A program made the translations under genes and the position numbers. The notes under the pieces are model-generated. The model saw only the letters and a program-made list of their open reading frames with translations, made no database searches and was not told the origin of the DNA. 64,000 bases of DNA from Roseobacter sp. CCS2 (GTDB lineage: Bacteria; Pseudomonadota; Alphaproteobacteria; Rhodobacterales; Rhodobacteraceae), in contig NZ_AAYB01000001.1 in assembly GCF_000169435.1 (NCBI RefSeq), positions 558,001 to 622,000 of the forward strand. Direction: 5' to 3'. Shown in pieces: positions 54,500-63,954 of the stretch; within the stretch, counting starts at the first letter, position 1; every line of letters starts with the position of its first letter.

Positions 54500-55693
54500 A
54501 TGATGAGCTTTCAGAACCCCGTATTTATTCCCGGCCCAACGAATATGCCCGAAGCTATTCGCAAGGCGTGCGATATGCCAACAATTGACCACCGGTCGCC
54601 ATTGTTCGGTCAGATACTGCACCCGGCCCGTGCGGGCGTTCAGGAAATACTGAAATCTGAAACAGCCGAGATTTTTATCTTTCCCTCTACCGGCACGGGG
54701 GGCTGGGAAACAGCGCTGACAAACACATTGTCCGCAGGTGATACGATACTTGCCGCACGCAACGGCATGTTCAGCCACCGCTGGATTGATATGTGCCTAC
54801 GCCATGAGTTGAACGTGAAGATCGTTGAAACGCCATGGGGTCATGGTCTTCCGGCGGATCGTTATGCAGAAATCCTGAAGGCTGATACCGAACATAAAAT
54901 CAAAGCCGTTCTTGCCACACACAATGAAACGGCAACGGGCGTGAAATCCGACATCGCCGCAGTGCGCAAGGCACTGGATGCTGCCAACCACCCTGCCATG
55001 TTGTTTGTTGATGGTGTCAGCTCAATCGGGTCTATGGACTTTCGCTTTGACGAATGGGGTGTTGATGTTGCTGTGACGGGTTCGCAAAAAGGCTTTATGC
55101 TGCCAGCGGGTCTGGCCATCGTTGGGTTCAGTCAAAAAGCACTAGACGCCAGCAAGACAGCCGGTTTGCCGCGCACCTTTTTTGACATTGCCGATATGAG
55201 CAAAGGTTACGCTGCGAACGCCTATCCCTACACGCCTGCTGTTGGCTTGATGAATGGCCTTCTTTTGGCGACCGAGACGTTGTTGAAAGAAGGTTTGGAT
55301 AATGTATTTGCCCGCCACACCCGCATTGCATCTGGTGTGCGTGCTGCGGTTGACGGATGGGGTTTGGAACTTTGCGCGGCAACGCCGGATATATATTCTG
55401 ACACGGTCAGCGCGATCAAAACGCCTGAAGGCTTTAACGCCACCGATATCGTGACCCATGCTGCGGACAAATATGGCGTCGCCTTTGGTGTGGGCCTTGG
55501 CGAAGTGGCCGGTAAGGTGTTCCGTATCGGCCACTTGGGTAGCATGACCGATGTCATGGCCCTGTCCGGGATTGCCACAGCCGAAATGTGCATGGTGGAC
55601 CTTGGGCTTGATATCAAATTGGGGTCAGGTGTTGCCGCAGCGCAGGAATACTATCGCACCAGCACCGGCCTCAGCCTTGAGGATGCAGCGTAA
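54500..55693 (+). CDS. bhcA: L-aspartate:glyoxylate aminotransferase
   Basis: BhcA transaminates glyoxylate to glycine with aspartate as donor, giving oxaloacetate: the last and regenerating step of the beta-hydroxyaspartate cycle. The 397-residue PLP enzyme is of the class V (AGXT-like) kind, with NPVFIPGPTNMPEAIRKAC, FIFPSTGTGGWETALTNTL, and the PLP lysine in VAVTGSQKGFMLPAGL. ATG 54500 (or 54503) is preferred over 54488, because GGAGG lies between. The stop overlaps bhcB as TAATG. Confidence 0.93.
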   Translation: MMSFQNPVFIPGPTNMPEAIRKACDMPTIDHRSPLFGQILHPARAGVQEILKSETAEIFIFPSTGTGGWETALTNTLSAGDTILAARNGMFSHRWIDMCLRHELNVKIVETPWGHGLPADRYAEILKADTEHKIKAVLATHNETATGVKSDIAAVRKALDAANHPAMLFVDGVSSIGSMDFRFDEWGVDVAVTGSQKGFMLPAGLAIVGFSQKALDASKTAGLPRTFFDIADMSKGYAANAYPYTPAVGLMNGLLLATETLLKEGLDNVFARHTRIASGVRAAVDGWGLELCAATPDIYSDTVSAIKTPEGFNATDIVTHAADKYGVAFGVGLGEVAGKVFRIGHLGSMTDVMALSGIATAEMCMVDLGLDIKLGSGVAAAQEYYRTSTGLSLEDAA

Positions 55694-56679
55694 TGAAAGA
55701 TCAAAACGATATGTACATCCCAACGTATCAAGACGTGTTGGACGCGCATGAGCGTATTAAGCCCTATATCCACCGCACCCCGGTACTAACGTCGGAGTAT
55801 TTGAACAACCTCACCGGGGCAGACCTTTTTTTTAAGTGTGAAAACTTTCAAAAAGCCGGTGCCTTCAAGGTTCGTGGCGCCTCAAATGCTGTATTTGGGC
55901 TGTCTGAAGAAGCCGCCAAGAACGGCGTCTGCACACATTCGTCGGGCAATCACGCCCTATCGCTGTCTTATGCAGCAGGCCGCCGGGGCATTCCGTGCAA
56001 TGTCGTCATGCCGCGCACAGCGCCGCAAGCGAAGAAAGATGCGGTAAAAGGCTATGGCGGGATCATCACTGAATGCGAACCCTCAACAAGTTCCCGCGAA
56101 GCAGTCTTTGCTGGTGTGCAGGCTGAAACAGGCGGGGACTTCGTACACCCTTATAATGACCCACGGGTTGTCGCGGGTCAGGGAACTTGCAGCAAAGAAC
56201 TGATGGAGCAGATGCACGAAGAGCACGGGGGTGGCCTTGATATGGTCGTAGCCCCCATCGGCGGCGGCGGCATGATTTCAGGCACCTGCCTGACGTCGTC
56301 AAACATTGCGCCAGATGTGCAGATCATCGCGGCAGAGCCTGAGCAGGCCGATGACGCCTATCGTAGCTTCAAGGCCGGTCACATCATCGCCGATGATGCG
56401 CCCGTCACTGTGGCGGATGGGTTGAAAGTGCCGCTGAAAGACCTGACATGGCATTTTGTCAGCAACCATGTGTCCGAGATTTTCACAGCTTCCGAGAAGG
56501 AAATCATCGATGCGATGAAATTGACATGGCAGCGGATGAAGATCGTGATGGAACCCAGCTGCGCTGTGCCGCTTGCCGTCATCATCAAGAACAAAGACTT
56601 TTTCAAAGGCAAACGCGTCGGTGTCGTTGTGACCGGCGGTAATGTAGACCTCGACAAACTACCTTGGATGCAAGGTTAA
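55693..56679 (+). CDS. bhcB: beta-hydroxyaspartate dehydratase
   Basis: BhcB converts (2R,3S)-beta-hydroxyaspartate to iminosuccinate. The 328-residue fold-type II PLP enzyme, close to serine racemase/threonine dehydratase, has NFQKAGAFKVRGASNAVFG (PLP Lys), SSGNHALSLSYAAG, the glycine loop PIGGGGMISGTCL and a C-terminal VVTGGNVDL. It lies between bhcA (overlap of one base) and bhcC (12 bases). Confidence 0.93.
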   Translation: MKDQNDMYIPTYQDVLDAHERIKPYIHRTPVLTSEYLNNLTGADLFFKCENFQKAGAFKVRGASNAVFGLSEEAAKNGVCTHSSGNHALSLSYAAGRRGIPCNVVMPRTAPQAKKDAVKGYGGIITECEPSTSSREAVFAGVQAETGGDFVHPYNDPRVVAGQGTCSKELMEQMHEEHGGGLDMVVAPIGGGGMISGTCLTSSNIAPDVQIIAAEPEQADDAYRSFKAGHIIADDAPVTVADGLKVPLKDLTWHFVSNHVSEIFTASEKEIIDAMKLTWQRMKIVMEPSCAVPLAVIIKNKDFFKGKRVGVVVTGGNVDLDKLPWMQG

Positions 56680-56691
56680 AGGGAGAAAACC

Positions 56692-57855
56692 ATGAACGAT
56701 ATGAGCAACCTCAAAAACCTCGAAGTCGGCTATGACGTTCCTGCCCTGCCCGGCATGGACGAAGCGGACATCCAGACACCGTGCCTTGTGCTGGATCTGG
56801 ACGCGCTGGAGCGCAACATCAAAAAGATGGGCGATTTTGCGAAATCCCACGGCATGCGGCACCGCGTGCATGGCAAGATGCACAAATCCGTCGATGTAGC
56901 CCTGTTGCAGGAAAAGCTGGGCGGGTCCGTTGGTGTCTGCTGCCAGAAGGTATCTGAGGCAGAGGTCTTTGCCCGTGGTGGCATCAAAGACGTGCTGGTA
57001 TCGAACCAAGTGCGTCAGCCCGAAAAGATCGACCGTCTGGCACGTCTGCCCAAACTGGGCGCGCGCGCCATCTGCTGTGTCGACGACATCGACAATGTCG
57101 CGGACCTGTCAGCTGCGGCGATGAAGCACGGAACGCAGATTGAATGCCTTGTGGAAATCGACGTCGGCGCAGGCCGTTGCGGTGTGCAGTACGGTCAGCC
57201 CGTTGTTGATCTTGCCAAAGCAATTGATGCCGCTGACGGCCTAAAGTACGCAGGCATTCAGGCCTATCAGGGCGCCATGCAGCACCTCGATTCATATGAA
57301 GAGCGTCAGAGCAAAACCCAGATCGCGATTGATCAGGTGGCAGAGACGCTAGAAATGCTGAAAGCCGAAGGGATCGAAAGTGATATCGTTGGCGGTGGCG
57401 GCACAGGGTCCTACTACTTTGAAAGTGCCTCTGGTGTGTTCAACGAATTGCAGTGCGGATCATACGCATTCATGGACGCGGATTATGGTCGCATCCTGGA
57501 CAAGGACGGCAATCGCATCGACCGTGGCGAATGGGAAAACGCGCTGTTCATTCTGACGTCCGTGATGAGCCACGCCAAGGCTGACAAAGCCATCGTTGAT
57601 GCTGGCCTGAAAGCACAGTCCGTAGATAGCGGCCTGCCGACCATCTTTGGTCGTACTGACGTAGAATACGTGAAGTGTTCGGATGAACACGGCGTTGTGG
57701 CTGACCCTGACGGTGTGCTGAAGGTCAATGACAAGCTGAAACTAGTGCCTGGTCACTGTGACCCGACCTGCAACGTACATGACTGGTACGTCGGTGTGCG
57801 CAACGGCAAGGTTGAAACGCTGTGGCCTGTATCTGCACGCGGCAAAGCCTACTAA
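56692..57855 (+). CDS. bhcC: beta-hydroxyaspartate aldolase
   Basis: BhcC condenses glycine and glyoxylate to (2R,3S)-beta-hydroxyaspartate, the entry step of the cycle. The 387-residue protein is a D-threonine-aldolase-like fold-type III PLP enzyme with DIQTPCLVLDLDALERNI, the Lys motif HGKMHKSVDVALLQ, VEIDVGAGRCGVQYG, and metal ligands in the C-terminal PGHCDPTCNVHDWYVGVR. An RBS (GGGAGAAA) precedes the start. A hairpin separates it from bhcD. Confidence 0.94.
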   Translation: MNDMSNLKNLEVGYDVPALPGMDEADIQTPCLVLDLDALERNIKKMGDFAKSHGMRHRVHGKMHKSVDVALLQEKLGGSVGVCCQKVSEAEVFARGGIKDVLVSNQVRQPEKIDRLARLPKLGARAICCVDDIDNVADLSAAAMKHGTQIECLVEIDVGAGRCGVQYGQPVVDLAKAIDAADGLKYAGIQAYQGAMQHLDSYEERQSKTQIAIDQVAETLEMLKAEGIESDIVGGGGTGSYYFESASGVFNELQCGSYAFMDADYGRILDKDGNRIDRGEWENALFILTSVMSHAKADKAIVDAGLKAQSVDSGLPTIFGRTDVEYVKCSDEHGVVADPDGVLKVNDKLKLVPGHCDPTCNVHDWYVGVRNGKVETLWPVSARGKAY

Positions 57856-57873
57856 GCGCTCTTCCCTCCCTAA

Positions 57874-57919
57874 CGGTCGCTCATCGCGAAGAATGCCCGC
57901 AAGGGCTGATGAGCGACCG
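57874..57919 (+). promoter_or_regulatory. GCAA-capped long hairpin between bhcC and bhcD
   Basis: CGGTCGCTCATC (57874-57885) pairs perfectly with GATGAGCGACCG (57908-57919). Within the loop, GCCC and GGGC (57895-57906) pair around a GCAA tetraloop. There is no T-run after it, so it is no plain terminator. It lies 17 bases before the bhcD start and could alter mRNA stability or bhcD translation. Confidence 0.7.
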
Positions 57920-57936
57920 ACAAAGAAAGAACACCC

Positions 57937-58902
57937 ATGATTATCGTTCCCGAAAAAGAAATGGCGGGTCTGCTGAACCGCGCTGATGCGTTTACCGCCG
58001 TTGAGAATGTGTTCGCGTCGATGTCCAAAGGCGACGCTTATAATTTTCCTGTGATCCGCGAAGCGATCAGCCACGAAGATGCGCTTTATGGCTTCAAAGG
58101 CGGGTTCGACAAGGCGGGCATGGCGCTAGGCCTCAAGGCAGGTGGCTATTGGCCGAACAACCTTGAAAAGCACGGGCACATCAACCACCAGTCCACGGTG
58201 TTCCTGTTTGATCCAGATACAGGCATGGTCAAGGCGATGGTTGGGGGCAACCTTTTGACAGCGCTGCGCACAGCCGCGGCATCGTCCGTTTCAATCAAGC
58301 ATCTGGCGCGCAAGGATGCACGCGTCATGGGCATGGTTGGTGCCGGCCATCAGGCCACCTTCCAATTGCGTGCCGCACTTGAGCAGCGTGAATTCGAAAA
58401 AGTGATCGGTTGGAACTACCACCCCGAAATGCTGCCCAATATCGAAAAAGTCGCTGACGAGGCTGGCGTTCCATTCGAAGCAGTCCCACTCGAAGGTATG
58501 GTCGAAGCCGACGTCGTCATCTCGATCACCTCGACATTTGCACCGACCATTATGGCGGATCACATCAGCCCCGGCACGCACATCGCTTGCATGGGTACAG
58601 ACACCAAAGGCAAGCAAGAGATTGAGGCCGCGTTGCTGGCGCAGACCACCGTTTTCACCGACGAAGTTGCGCAATCCATCAGCATTGGTGAGGCACAGCA
58701 CGCCATCGCGGAAGGCATGATCCAGCAAAGCGATGTGAACGAACTTGGTGCCGTAATCAACGGCACCCATCCGGGCCGGACGTCTGATGACGAAATCACG
58801 CTTTTTGATGGGACCGGCGTTGGCTTGCAGGATCTCGCAGTCGCTGCTTCTATCGTCGATGTGGCCGTCGAAAAGGGCATCGCGACAATCGTTGAATTCT
58901 AG
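57937..58902 (+). CDS. bhcD: Iminosuccinate reductase
   Basis: BhcD reduces iminosuccinate to L-aspartate with NAD(P)H, which then feeds BhcA. The 321-residue protein belongs to the ornithine cyclodeaminase/mu-crystallin family: GNLLTALRTAAASSVSIKH, ARVMGMVGAGHQATFQLRA (Rossmann), and FTDEVAQSISIGEAQHA. Start ATG 57937 with AAGAAAGAA before it. It is the last gene of the cycle operon and is followed by a strong terminator. Confidence 0.93.
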   Translation: MIIVPEKEMAGLLNRADAFTAVENVFASMSKGDAYNFPVIREAISHEDALYGFKGGFDKAGMALGLKAGGYWPNNLEKHGHINHQSTVFLFDPDTGMVKAMVGGNLLTALRTAAASSVSIKHLARKDARVMGMVGAGHQATFQLRAALEQREFEKVIGWNYHPEMLPNIEKVADEAGVPFEAVPLEGMVEADVVISITSTFAPTIMADHISPGTHIACMGTDTKGKQEIEAALLAQTTVFTDEVAQSISIGEAQHAIAEGMIQQSDVNELGAVINGTHPGRTSDDEITLFDGTGVGLQDLAVAASIVDVAVEKGIATIVEF

Positions 58903-58925
58903 ACGTGTCTCGCGGTGCGCAACTG

Positions 58926-58956
58926 GCCTTCGTTCTTCAAGAACGGGGGCTTTTTG
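58926..58956 (+). terminator. Intrinsic terminator of the bhc operon
   Basis: GCCTTCGTTC and GAACGGGGGC form a 10-bp stem (two G-T wobbles) around TTCAA, followed by TTTTT. It lies 23 bases after bhcD and just before the converging kinase gene. Confidence 0.8.
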
Positions 58957-58965
58957 TTGCCCGGT

Positions 58966-59892
58966 CTAAAAGACAATCTCGAACACAGCACCCGGACTGT
59001 CCAGCAGTCTGATGTCGGCACCCTGGCTTTGCAGCATCCGCCGCACAATCGGCAGGCCCATGCCGGTGCCCCCGTCTTCGCGTCGCGTGGTAAAAAACGG
59101 ATCGAAGATGCGCGCGCGGTTGCCTTCGCTGATCCCTGCGCCGTCATCCGAAACCAACAGACGCGCGCCTTGAACGTCGAATGTCACAGTCTTTGCGCCA
59201 TGCGCCAGGGCATTCCCCACCAGATGGGTCGCAACCACGTTCATGACCTCTCGCGGCAAGGGGACCTCGCCATCGGTCACGATCACTGCACCTGCGACAC
59301 CGGCCAAAACGTCAGATAAACGGCAAACCCCCGGCGGAATAACCTCCTGCGCCTGCGCCAAGGCGCGTTGCCCGTCCAAAAGCGCCTCCATCCGGCGGGT
59401 ATTATCCGTGATACCCTGCAATAACTTGGCGCGATCCGCTTCGTTCAGGTCAGGGTTTTCTAACAGCTCAGCGGCCCCTTGGATAACCGTGAGCGGGGAC
59501 TTCAATTCATGTGTCACATGATCCGCATAAGACCGCAAAACCGCCTCACGGCCGCGCAAAGCCGATGTCATCTCAAGCACGGCCTGCCCCAATTGTGAAA
59601 ATTCCGGTGTGCCGAAGTGCGACGGTGCGACGGTTTCGCCCTCGCTTTCGGCATAGGCCGTCAGCGTGCGCACGGGCCGCAATACCAAGCGCCACAATAG
59701 CGCACCAAGAATAACGGTCGCCACAAAGGCCATCCAACCGATCATCCACGACGTTTCAGCCCAGCCCAGCACGCCACCCGCAACCCGAAAATAGCCGATA
59801 CCCATCAGCGGAAGAAAGAACACCGCTGCCAAAGTCCCCCCCAGCACCAGCGCCAAAGGGGGGCGCCATTTTCGGATTACCCGCCGCGGCAT
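58966..59892 (-). CDS. Sensor histidine kinase
   Basis: The 308-residue kinase has two TM helices (LALVLGGTLAAVFFLPLMGI and WMIGWMAFVATVILGALLW) with a very short periplasmic loop, a HAMP-like piece, H-box VTHELKSPLTVIQGAAELL, N-box LVGNALAHGAKTV, and G-boxes DDGAGIS and GTGMGLPIV. The short loop suggests sensing within the membrane or via the DUF4153/4173 protein encoded upstream. It overlaps the response regulator gene by 16 bases. Confidence 0.92.
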   Translation of the reverse strand: MPRRVIRKWRPPLALVLGGTLAAVFFLPLMGIGYFRVAGGVLGWAETSWMIGWMAFVATVILGALLWRLVLRPVRTLTAYAESEGETVAPSHFGTPEFSQLGQAVLEMTSALRGREAVLRSYADHVTHELKSPLTVIQGAAELLENPDLNEADRAKLLQGITDNTRRMEALLDGQRALAQAQEVIPPGVCRLSDVLAGVAGAVIVTDGEVPLPREVMNVVATHLVGNALAHGAKTVTFDVQGARLLVSDDGAGISEGNRARIFDPFFTTRREDGGTGMGLPIVRRMLQSQGADIRLLDSPGAVFEIVF

Positions 59893-60557
59893 GCGCCCAT
59901 CCTGATGCCAACACCATGCACGGTTTCAATTGCATCAGCACAACCCGCTTTGCCCAGCTTACTGCGCAGGTTGCGCAGGTGGCTGTCCATCGTCCGGTCG
60001 CTGACATTGACGTTAGTGCCATAGATCGCATCCACCAGTTGCGGGCGCGACATGACGTGATCAGGCCGTGCGATCAGACGTTCCAGCAAGTCCATCTCGC
60101 GCGAGGTCAGCGTGACTGTGGCATCTTTCACATGACAAAGATGACGCGCCGGATCGACACTGATAACACCGCGGCGCATCACGACCTGTTCAGCCACTTC
60201 GCCATTGCTGCGCTTGAGGATCGCACGCACACGCGCCACCAGCTCGCGCGGTGAGAACGGTTTAGAGACATAATCATCCGCCCCCAGTTCCAGACCAACA
60301 ACGCGGTCAATCTCATCCGCCCGCGCCGTCAAAAACAGGATTGGCACATCCGAGGTTTTGCGCAACGCGCGGCAAACCTCCAGTCCGTCCATCTCTGGCA
60401 TACCGATATCAAGGATAATCAGATCAGGGCGCAAGCTTTCGGCCTTTTCCAGTGCCGCACGCCCATCGCCCGCCTCGGCCACGCCAAAACCCGCTTGGGT
60501 CAGCCCAATCCGCACCACATCGCGGATCTGCGCATCATCATCAGCAACAAGGATCAT
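59877..60557 (-). CDS. OmpR-family response regulator
   Basis: The 226-residue protein has a receiver domain (ILVADDDAQIRDVVRIGL, phospho-Asp in LIILDIGMPEMDG, Lys in VSKPFSPRELV) and a C-terminal winged helix (TLTSREMDLLERLIARPDH, VNVSDRTMDSHLRNLRSKL). Start overlaps the DUF4153/4173 gene stop as ATGA; the kinase gene follows. The three genes form one operon. Confidence 0.93.
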   Translation of the reverse strand: MILVADDDAQIRDVVRIGLTQAGFGVAEAGDGRAALEKAESLRPDLIILDIGMPEMDGLEVCRALRKTSDVPILFLTARADEIDRVVGLELGADDYVSKPFSPRELVARVRAILKRSNGEVAEQVVMRRGVISVDPARHLCHVKDATVTLTSREMDLLERLIARPDHVMSRPQLVDAIYGTNVNVSDRTMDSHLRNLRSKLGKAGCADAIETVHGVGIRMGACRGG

Positions 60558-61990
60558 TGTTCAATCTCCATCGTCGCCAAACTACGGTGCAGGCGCGCGT
60601 TACGGTAGCCCCATTCGCGCCAATCGGTGCGTTGTGACACCTGAACGCGATACGGATCGCAAATTTCCCTACCTATTGCCACTTGGTGGGCGCGAATTGC
60701 AGGGGCGGCACCTTCGCTTAGCCCGCAAAGATAGTAATCATTGTCGCGGTCATCGGCGAGGTTGTGTCGCGCGATATGGCCATCAATGTTCACCAAATTA
60801 CACAGGTAAATCGCTAATAGCCCCAAACCGAACGCCCGTTGAAAAAACCATCCAACCGTTTGGCGCCCCATCAATTGCATGATGATCAGCACCAAACCCA
60901 AGGCGACGACGGTCATCCAGACAAAGGCCGCAAAGCGCAGCCGGGTCAGGCCATAGAAATCGACATAAAGATCCAGCCGCAGGATGGACGAAATCACCAA
61001 GACGACGTTCTGCGCGATCCATAGATACAGCAACCGCCGCATGCCAGACCCTGCGCCAAGGTAGGGCTGCGTCAGCAATGCAAACACCCCGGCAAGCAAG
61101 GCTGTTGCCAACAGCGGATAGGCCCCACGATGCGCATATTCGGCGTAGGTCATCCCTTCGGGCAAGGCCACGCCACCCCAAAGATAGCCTACATCAAGGG
61201 TCGTCTGGATCAGGAAGATCAGGTTAAAGACGACCAATGCCCGGCGCACCGAACGCTCATTCAGAAACCCTGACTGAAAGCTGCGTTTGCGCGCAGGTCG
61301 TGCCCGCATTAAGGCCGGCATCATCGTGGTCAATCGCAGCAATGGCCAGATCGCAAGCGCTAAAAGGCCCCAGAAAATTACCCGCTCAATGCGCGGCAGG
61401 AAATTGGGTTCAAGATGCGCGATGGCCAGCATCCATTGATCCACCAAAGGGTTTGCCGTCGCGAAAAGGATCAAGAACACACCACCGACGCCGACAGGCA
61501 GCGCCCAATCAAACAGCACGCCACGTAGGCTGCCCTTGGACGGTGCTGACACCCGCATCGCAAAGGCGTCGCGGACTGTTTGCACCACACCGTAACCGGG
61601 GATCCGTCCGATGGCGCGCAAAATATCGGCCATGTTCCATTTGTCAGTTGTGATGATCACACCAAAGGCAAGTAGCCCGAGCAGTGCAATCATAACTGTG
61701 CTGAATTGCACGATCTCTACCAAAGGAAGGACAGCAACAACCAGCACCGCTGACGCCTTCAATAAACGCCTCGCATCCGTGGTTTTCACAACCGTCAGCG
61801 CAATCGCCGCACCCATTGCCACAAGCCAAAGTGCCAAGCCCAGCCCCGGTCGCAAACCCCACATCAGCGTATCGGCCAGAAACAGGGCGACGATCAGAAT
61901 TGGGCCCGCCCGCACCCCTTTTGGTGGGTCCGTATCATCCAGCCACCACGCATCTTTTGCAATCCGATGCGGTACACCTCGCACAACCAT
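60554..61990 (-). CDS. DUF4153/DUF4173 polytopic membrane protein
   Basis: The 478-residue protein has about 10-12 TM helices (PILIVALFLADTLMWGLRP, LALWLVAMGAAIALTVVK, AFVWMTVVALGLVLIIMQL and others) and ends in a soluble tail (WREWGYRNARLHRSLATME), typical of DUF4173. ATG 61990 (MVVRGVPHRIAKD) with AAAGGGACAG upstream is chosen over a codon 17 residues earlier. It is cotranscribed with a response regulator and a kinase, so a signalling role is possible. Function is unknown. Confidence 0.82.
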   Translation of the reverse strand: MVVRGVPHRIAKDAWWLDDTDPPKGVRAGPILIVALFLADTLMWGLRPGLGLALWLVAMGAAIALTVVKTTDARRLLKASAVLVVAVLPLVEIVQFSTVMIALLGLLAFGVIITTDKWNMADILRAIGRIPGYGVVQTVRDAFAMRVSAPSKGSLRGVLFDWALPVGVGGVFLILFATANPLVDQWMLAIAHLEPNFLPRIERVIFWGLLALAIWPLLRLTTMMPALMRARPARKRSFQSGFLNERSVRRALVVFNLIFLIQTTLDVGYLWGGVALPEGMTYAEYAHRGAYPLLATALLAGVFALLTQPYLGAGSGMRRLLYLWIAQNVVLVISSILRLDLYVDFYGLTRLRFAAFVWMTVVALGLVLIIMQLMGRQTVGWFFQRAFGLGLLAIYLCNLVNIDGHIARHNLADDRDNDYYLCGLSEGAAPAIRAHQVAIGREICDPYRVQVSQRTDWREWGYRNARLHRSLATMEIEQ

Positions 61991-62080
61991 ATCTGTCCCT
62001 TTCTGCTTTTGTTGTGAAAGGTCTATCGGTGCGCCGTGCAAAGGCGCTTGTGCAAATGTGCAGGTTTTGTGCAGAGGTTC

Positions 62081-62764
62081 TTAGACCGCAGCAGCAGCCC
62101 GGATCGCGCGGATGTTGTCGCCATAAGGGGCCGGATCGGTCACAGACCCGCCGCGAAACACCGCAGAGCCTGCCACAAGAACATCCGCCCCGGCCGCGGC
62201 AACCAAGGGTGCGGTCGCAGGATCGACCCCGCCATCAATTTCGATATGAATGGGTCGGTCCCCGATCATCGCGCGTAACTCGCGGACCTTTTCGATCTGA
62301 CTATAAATGAACTTTTGCCCCCCAAAGCCGGGGTTCACTGTCATCACGCAAACCAGATCAACCATGTCCAGCAGCATCTCAACCGATGCGGCTGGCGTGC
62401 CAGGGTTCAGCGCGACACCGGCCTTGGCCCCTGCCCCACGGATTGCCTGCAAGGTGCGGTGAATATGTGGACCAGCCTCAACATGGGCGGTGATCACATC
62501 GGCACCGGCTTTGGCAAACCCTTCAATATAGGGATCAACCGGGGCAATCATCAGATGCACATCCATCACGCCTTTGATGTGAGGGCGGATCGCAGCACAG
62601 GTCGCAGGGCCAAAGGTGATGTTGGGCACAAAGTGGCCATCCATGACATCCACATGCACCCAGTCAGCGCCCTGCGCCTCAATCGCTTCGCATTCCGCGC
62701 CAAAGTTGGCGAAATCTGCGGATAGGATGGATGGGGCAATCTTGATGGAACGGTCAAATGACAT
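62081..62764 (-). CDS. rpe: Ribulose-phosphate 3-epimerase
   Basis: Rpe interconverts ribulose 5-phosphate and xylulose 5-phosphate. The 227-residue TIM barrel has [50 protein letters not shown] and [12 protein letters not shown], with catalytic Asp residues intact. ATG 62764 (MSFDRSIKI) is preferred over a codon 22 residues upstream. Confidence 0.95.
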   Translation of the reverse strand: MSFDRSIKIAPSILSADFANFGAECEAIEAQGADWVHVDVMDGHFVPNITFGPATCAAIRPHIKGVMDVHLMIAPVDPYIEGFAKAGADVITAHVEAGPHIHRTLQAIRGAGAKAGVALNPGTPAASVEMLLDMVDLVCVMTVNPGFGGQKFIYSQIEKVRELRAMIGDRPIHIEIDGGVDPATAPLVAAAGADVLVAGSAVFRGGSVTDPAPYGDNIRAIRAAAAV

Positions 62765-62885
62765 GAGGGCACCTTTGTAGCAGCTAAAGGGGCCATAGCA
62801 TGATGACACAAGGGTTCGGAATACCCGCATTACCCAAAATGCAGACGACTTGCATCGTTCTGCTATATTGTGAGGACAATTTTCG

Positions 62886-63079
62886 ATGAATATGCTCTTT
62901 CTTTCTCTAACAGTGATGATTATCGGCGTTGTGGCGGTGCTGGCTTTTCAGGCATCTTGAACGCCGCGCTGATCATCGACACGAGCTGTCTGCTGGGGTT
63001 AGCAACCCAAAAGATCAGCATTGCGCGTATGACATCCATCGTCTTGGTCGCAATCGGCGTCATTCTGTCATACCGATAA
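62886..63079 (+). pseudogene. DMT/YdcZ-like transporter remnant (internal deletion)
   Basis: A first TM helix ([19 protein letters not shown]) runs to a stop at 62960. In another frame (62930-63079) comes ILNAALIIDTSCLLGLATQ and VLVAIGVILSYR, the end of a YdcZ/DMT-type small transporter. The two are joined by a deletion with frame change, so the gene is dead. Confidence 0.6.
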
Positions 63080-63120
63080 ATTCGTGCTGCAATGCAGCAA
63101 TTCATGTGTTATTCGGATGT

Positions 63121-63954
63121 ATGGTTCAGAAATTGCTTTATAAAGATATCCTGCAACCGGGCAGACAAGTGCGCCTGACGCGTGCGACTTTGACCCCTGC
63201 ACGTCCGAAGTCCCTGCATGATCACGACTTTTTTGAACTGTTTTGGGTGCTAAACGGCACTATTCGGCACCATCTGACCAGCGGGGCCGAGACATTGAAG
63301 GAAGGTAGCGTCGTTTTCATCCGCCCAGGTCAGGAACATGCGCTACAAGGGCGCGGCGAACACGCACTTGTTGTTTCGCTCTGCATTCATCCTGATACGG
63401 TTAAATCGCTCGCCAAGCGCCACCCCAACTTGAAAGGTCATCTTTTTTGGTCACACGGTGACCCGGTCAAGGCACACCGTGACATCAGGCAAATGACCGC
63501 ATTGAACCAAGGTGCGGTTCAACTTGAAAACAGCCCCTGCGATACGCTCGCAACAGAGGCATTTTTATTGCCTTTATGTGCCGAACTGACCGCCGCCAGC
63601 TTTGCGGAAGACGTTCCCGTTTGGCTGGCGAATGCTTGCGCGGCGGCTAAATCGCCTGATGTGTTCCGTGATGGCTCTGCCGGTTTGGTCGCAATCGCTG
63701 GCAAGGCGCACTCTCATGTCAGTCGGATGATGCGCAAGCACCTGGGGCAAACGCCGTCTGATTACGTGAACAATATACGCATGCAGCACGCGGCCCGGGC
63801 ACTGACCACAGACGATCAGGCCATCAGCGAAATTGCTGCCGATTGCGGCATTCCCAACATGTCACATTTCCATAAACTCTTTCGGGCGGCGTATGGCCTG
63901 ACACCACTGCAATACCGGCAAAAATTCCAACGGCAGGTTGCCCAACCAACCTAA
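63121..63954 (+). CDS. AraC-family regulator with cupin domain
   Basis: The 277-residue protein has an N-terminal cupin (HDHDFFELFWVLNGTIRHH, VVFIRPGQEHALQG) and a C-terminal AraC domain with two HTH motifs (AHSHVSRMMRKHLGQTPSD, ISEIAADCGIPNMSHFHKL) ending PLQYRQKFQRQ. ATG 63121 (MVQKLLYKD) is chosen; the frame upstream runs through the transporter remnant. It may once have controlled that transporter. The last 46 bases of the window hold no gene. Confidence 0.9.
   Translation: MVQKLLYKDILQPGRQVRLTRATLTPARPKSLHDHDFFELFWVLNGTIRHHLTSGAETLKEGSVVFIRPGQEHALQGRGEHALVVSLCIHPDTVKSLAKRHPNLKGHLFWSHGDPVKAHRDIRQMTALNQGAVQLENSPCDTLATEAFLLPLCAELTAASFAEDVPVWLANACAAAKSPDVFRDGSAGLVAIAGKAHSHVSRMMRKHLGQTPSDYVNNIRMQHAARALTTDDQAISEIAADCGIPNMSHFHKLFRAAYGLTPLQYRQKFQRQVAQPT

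Noticed and set aside
57874-57919. Rho-independent terminator after bhcC
   Set aside because: No T-run follows the stem, and bhcD belongs to the same pathway.
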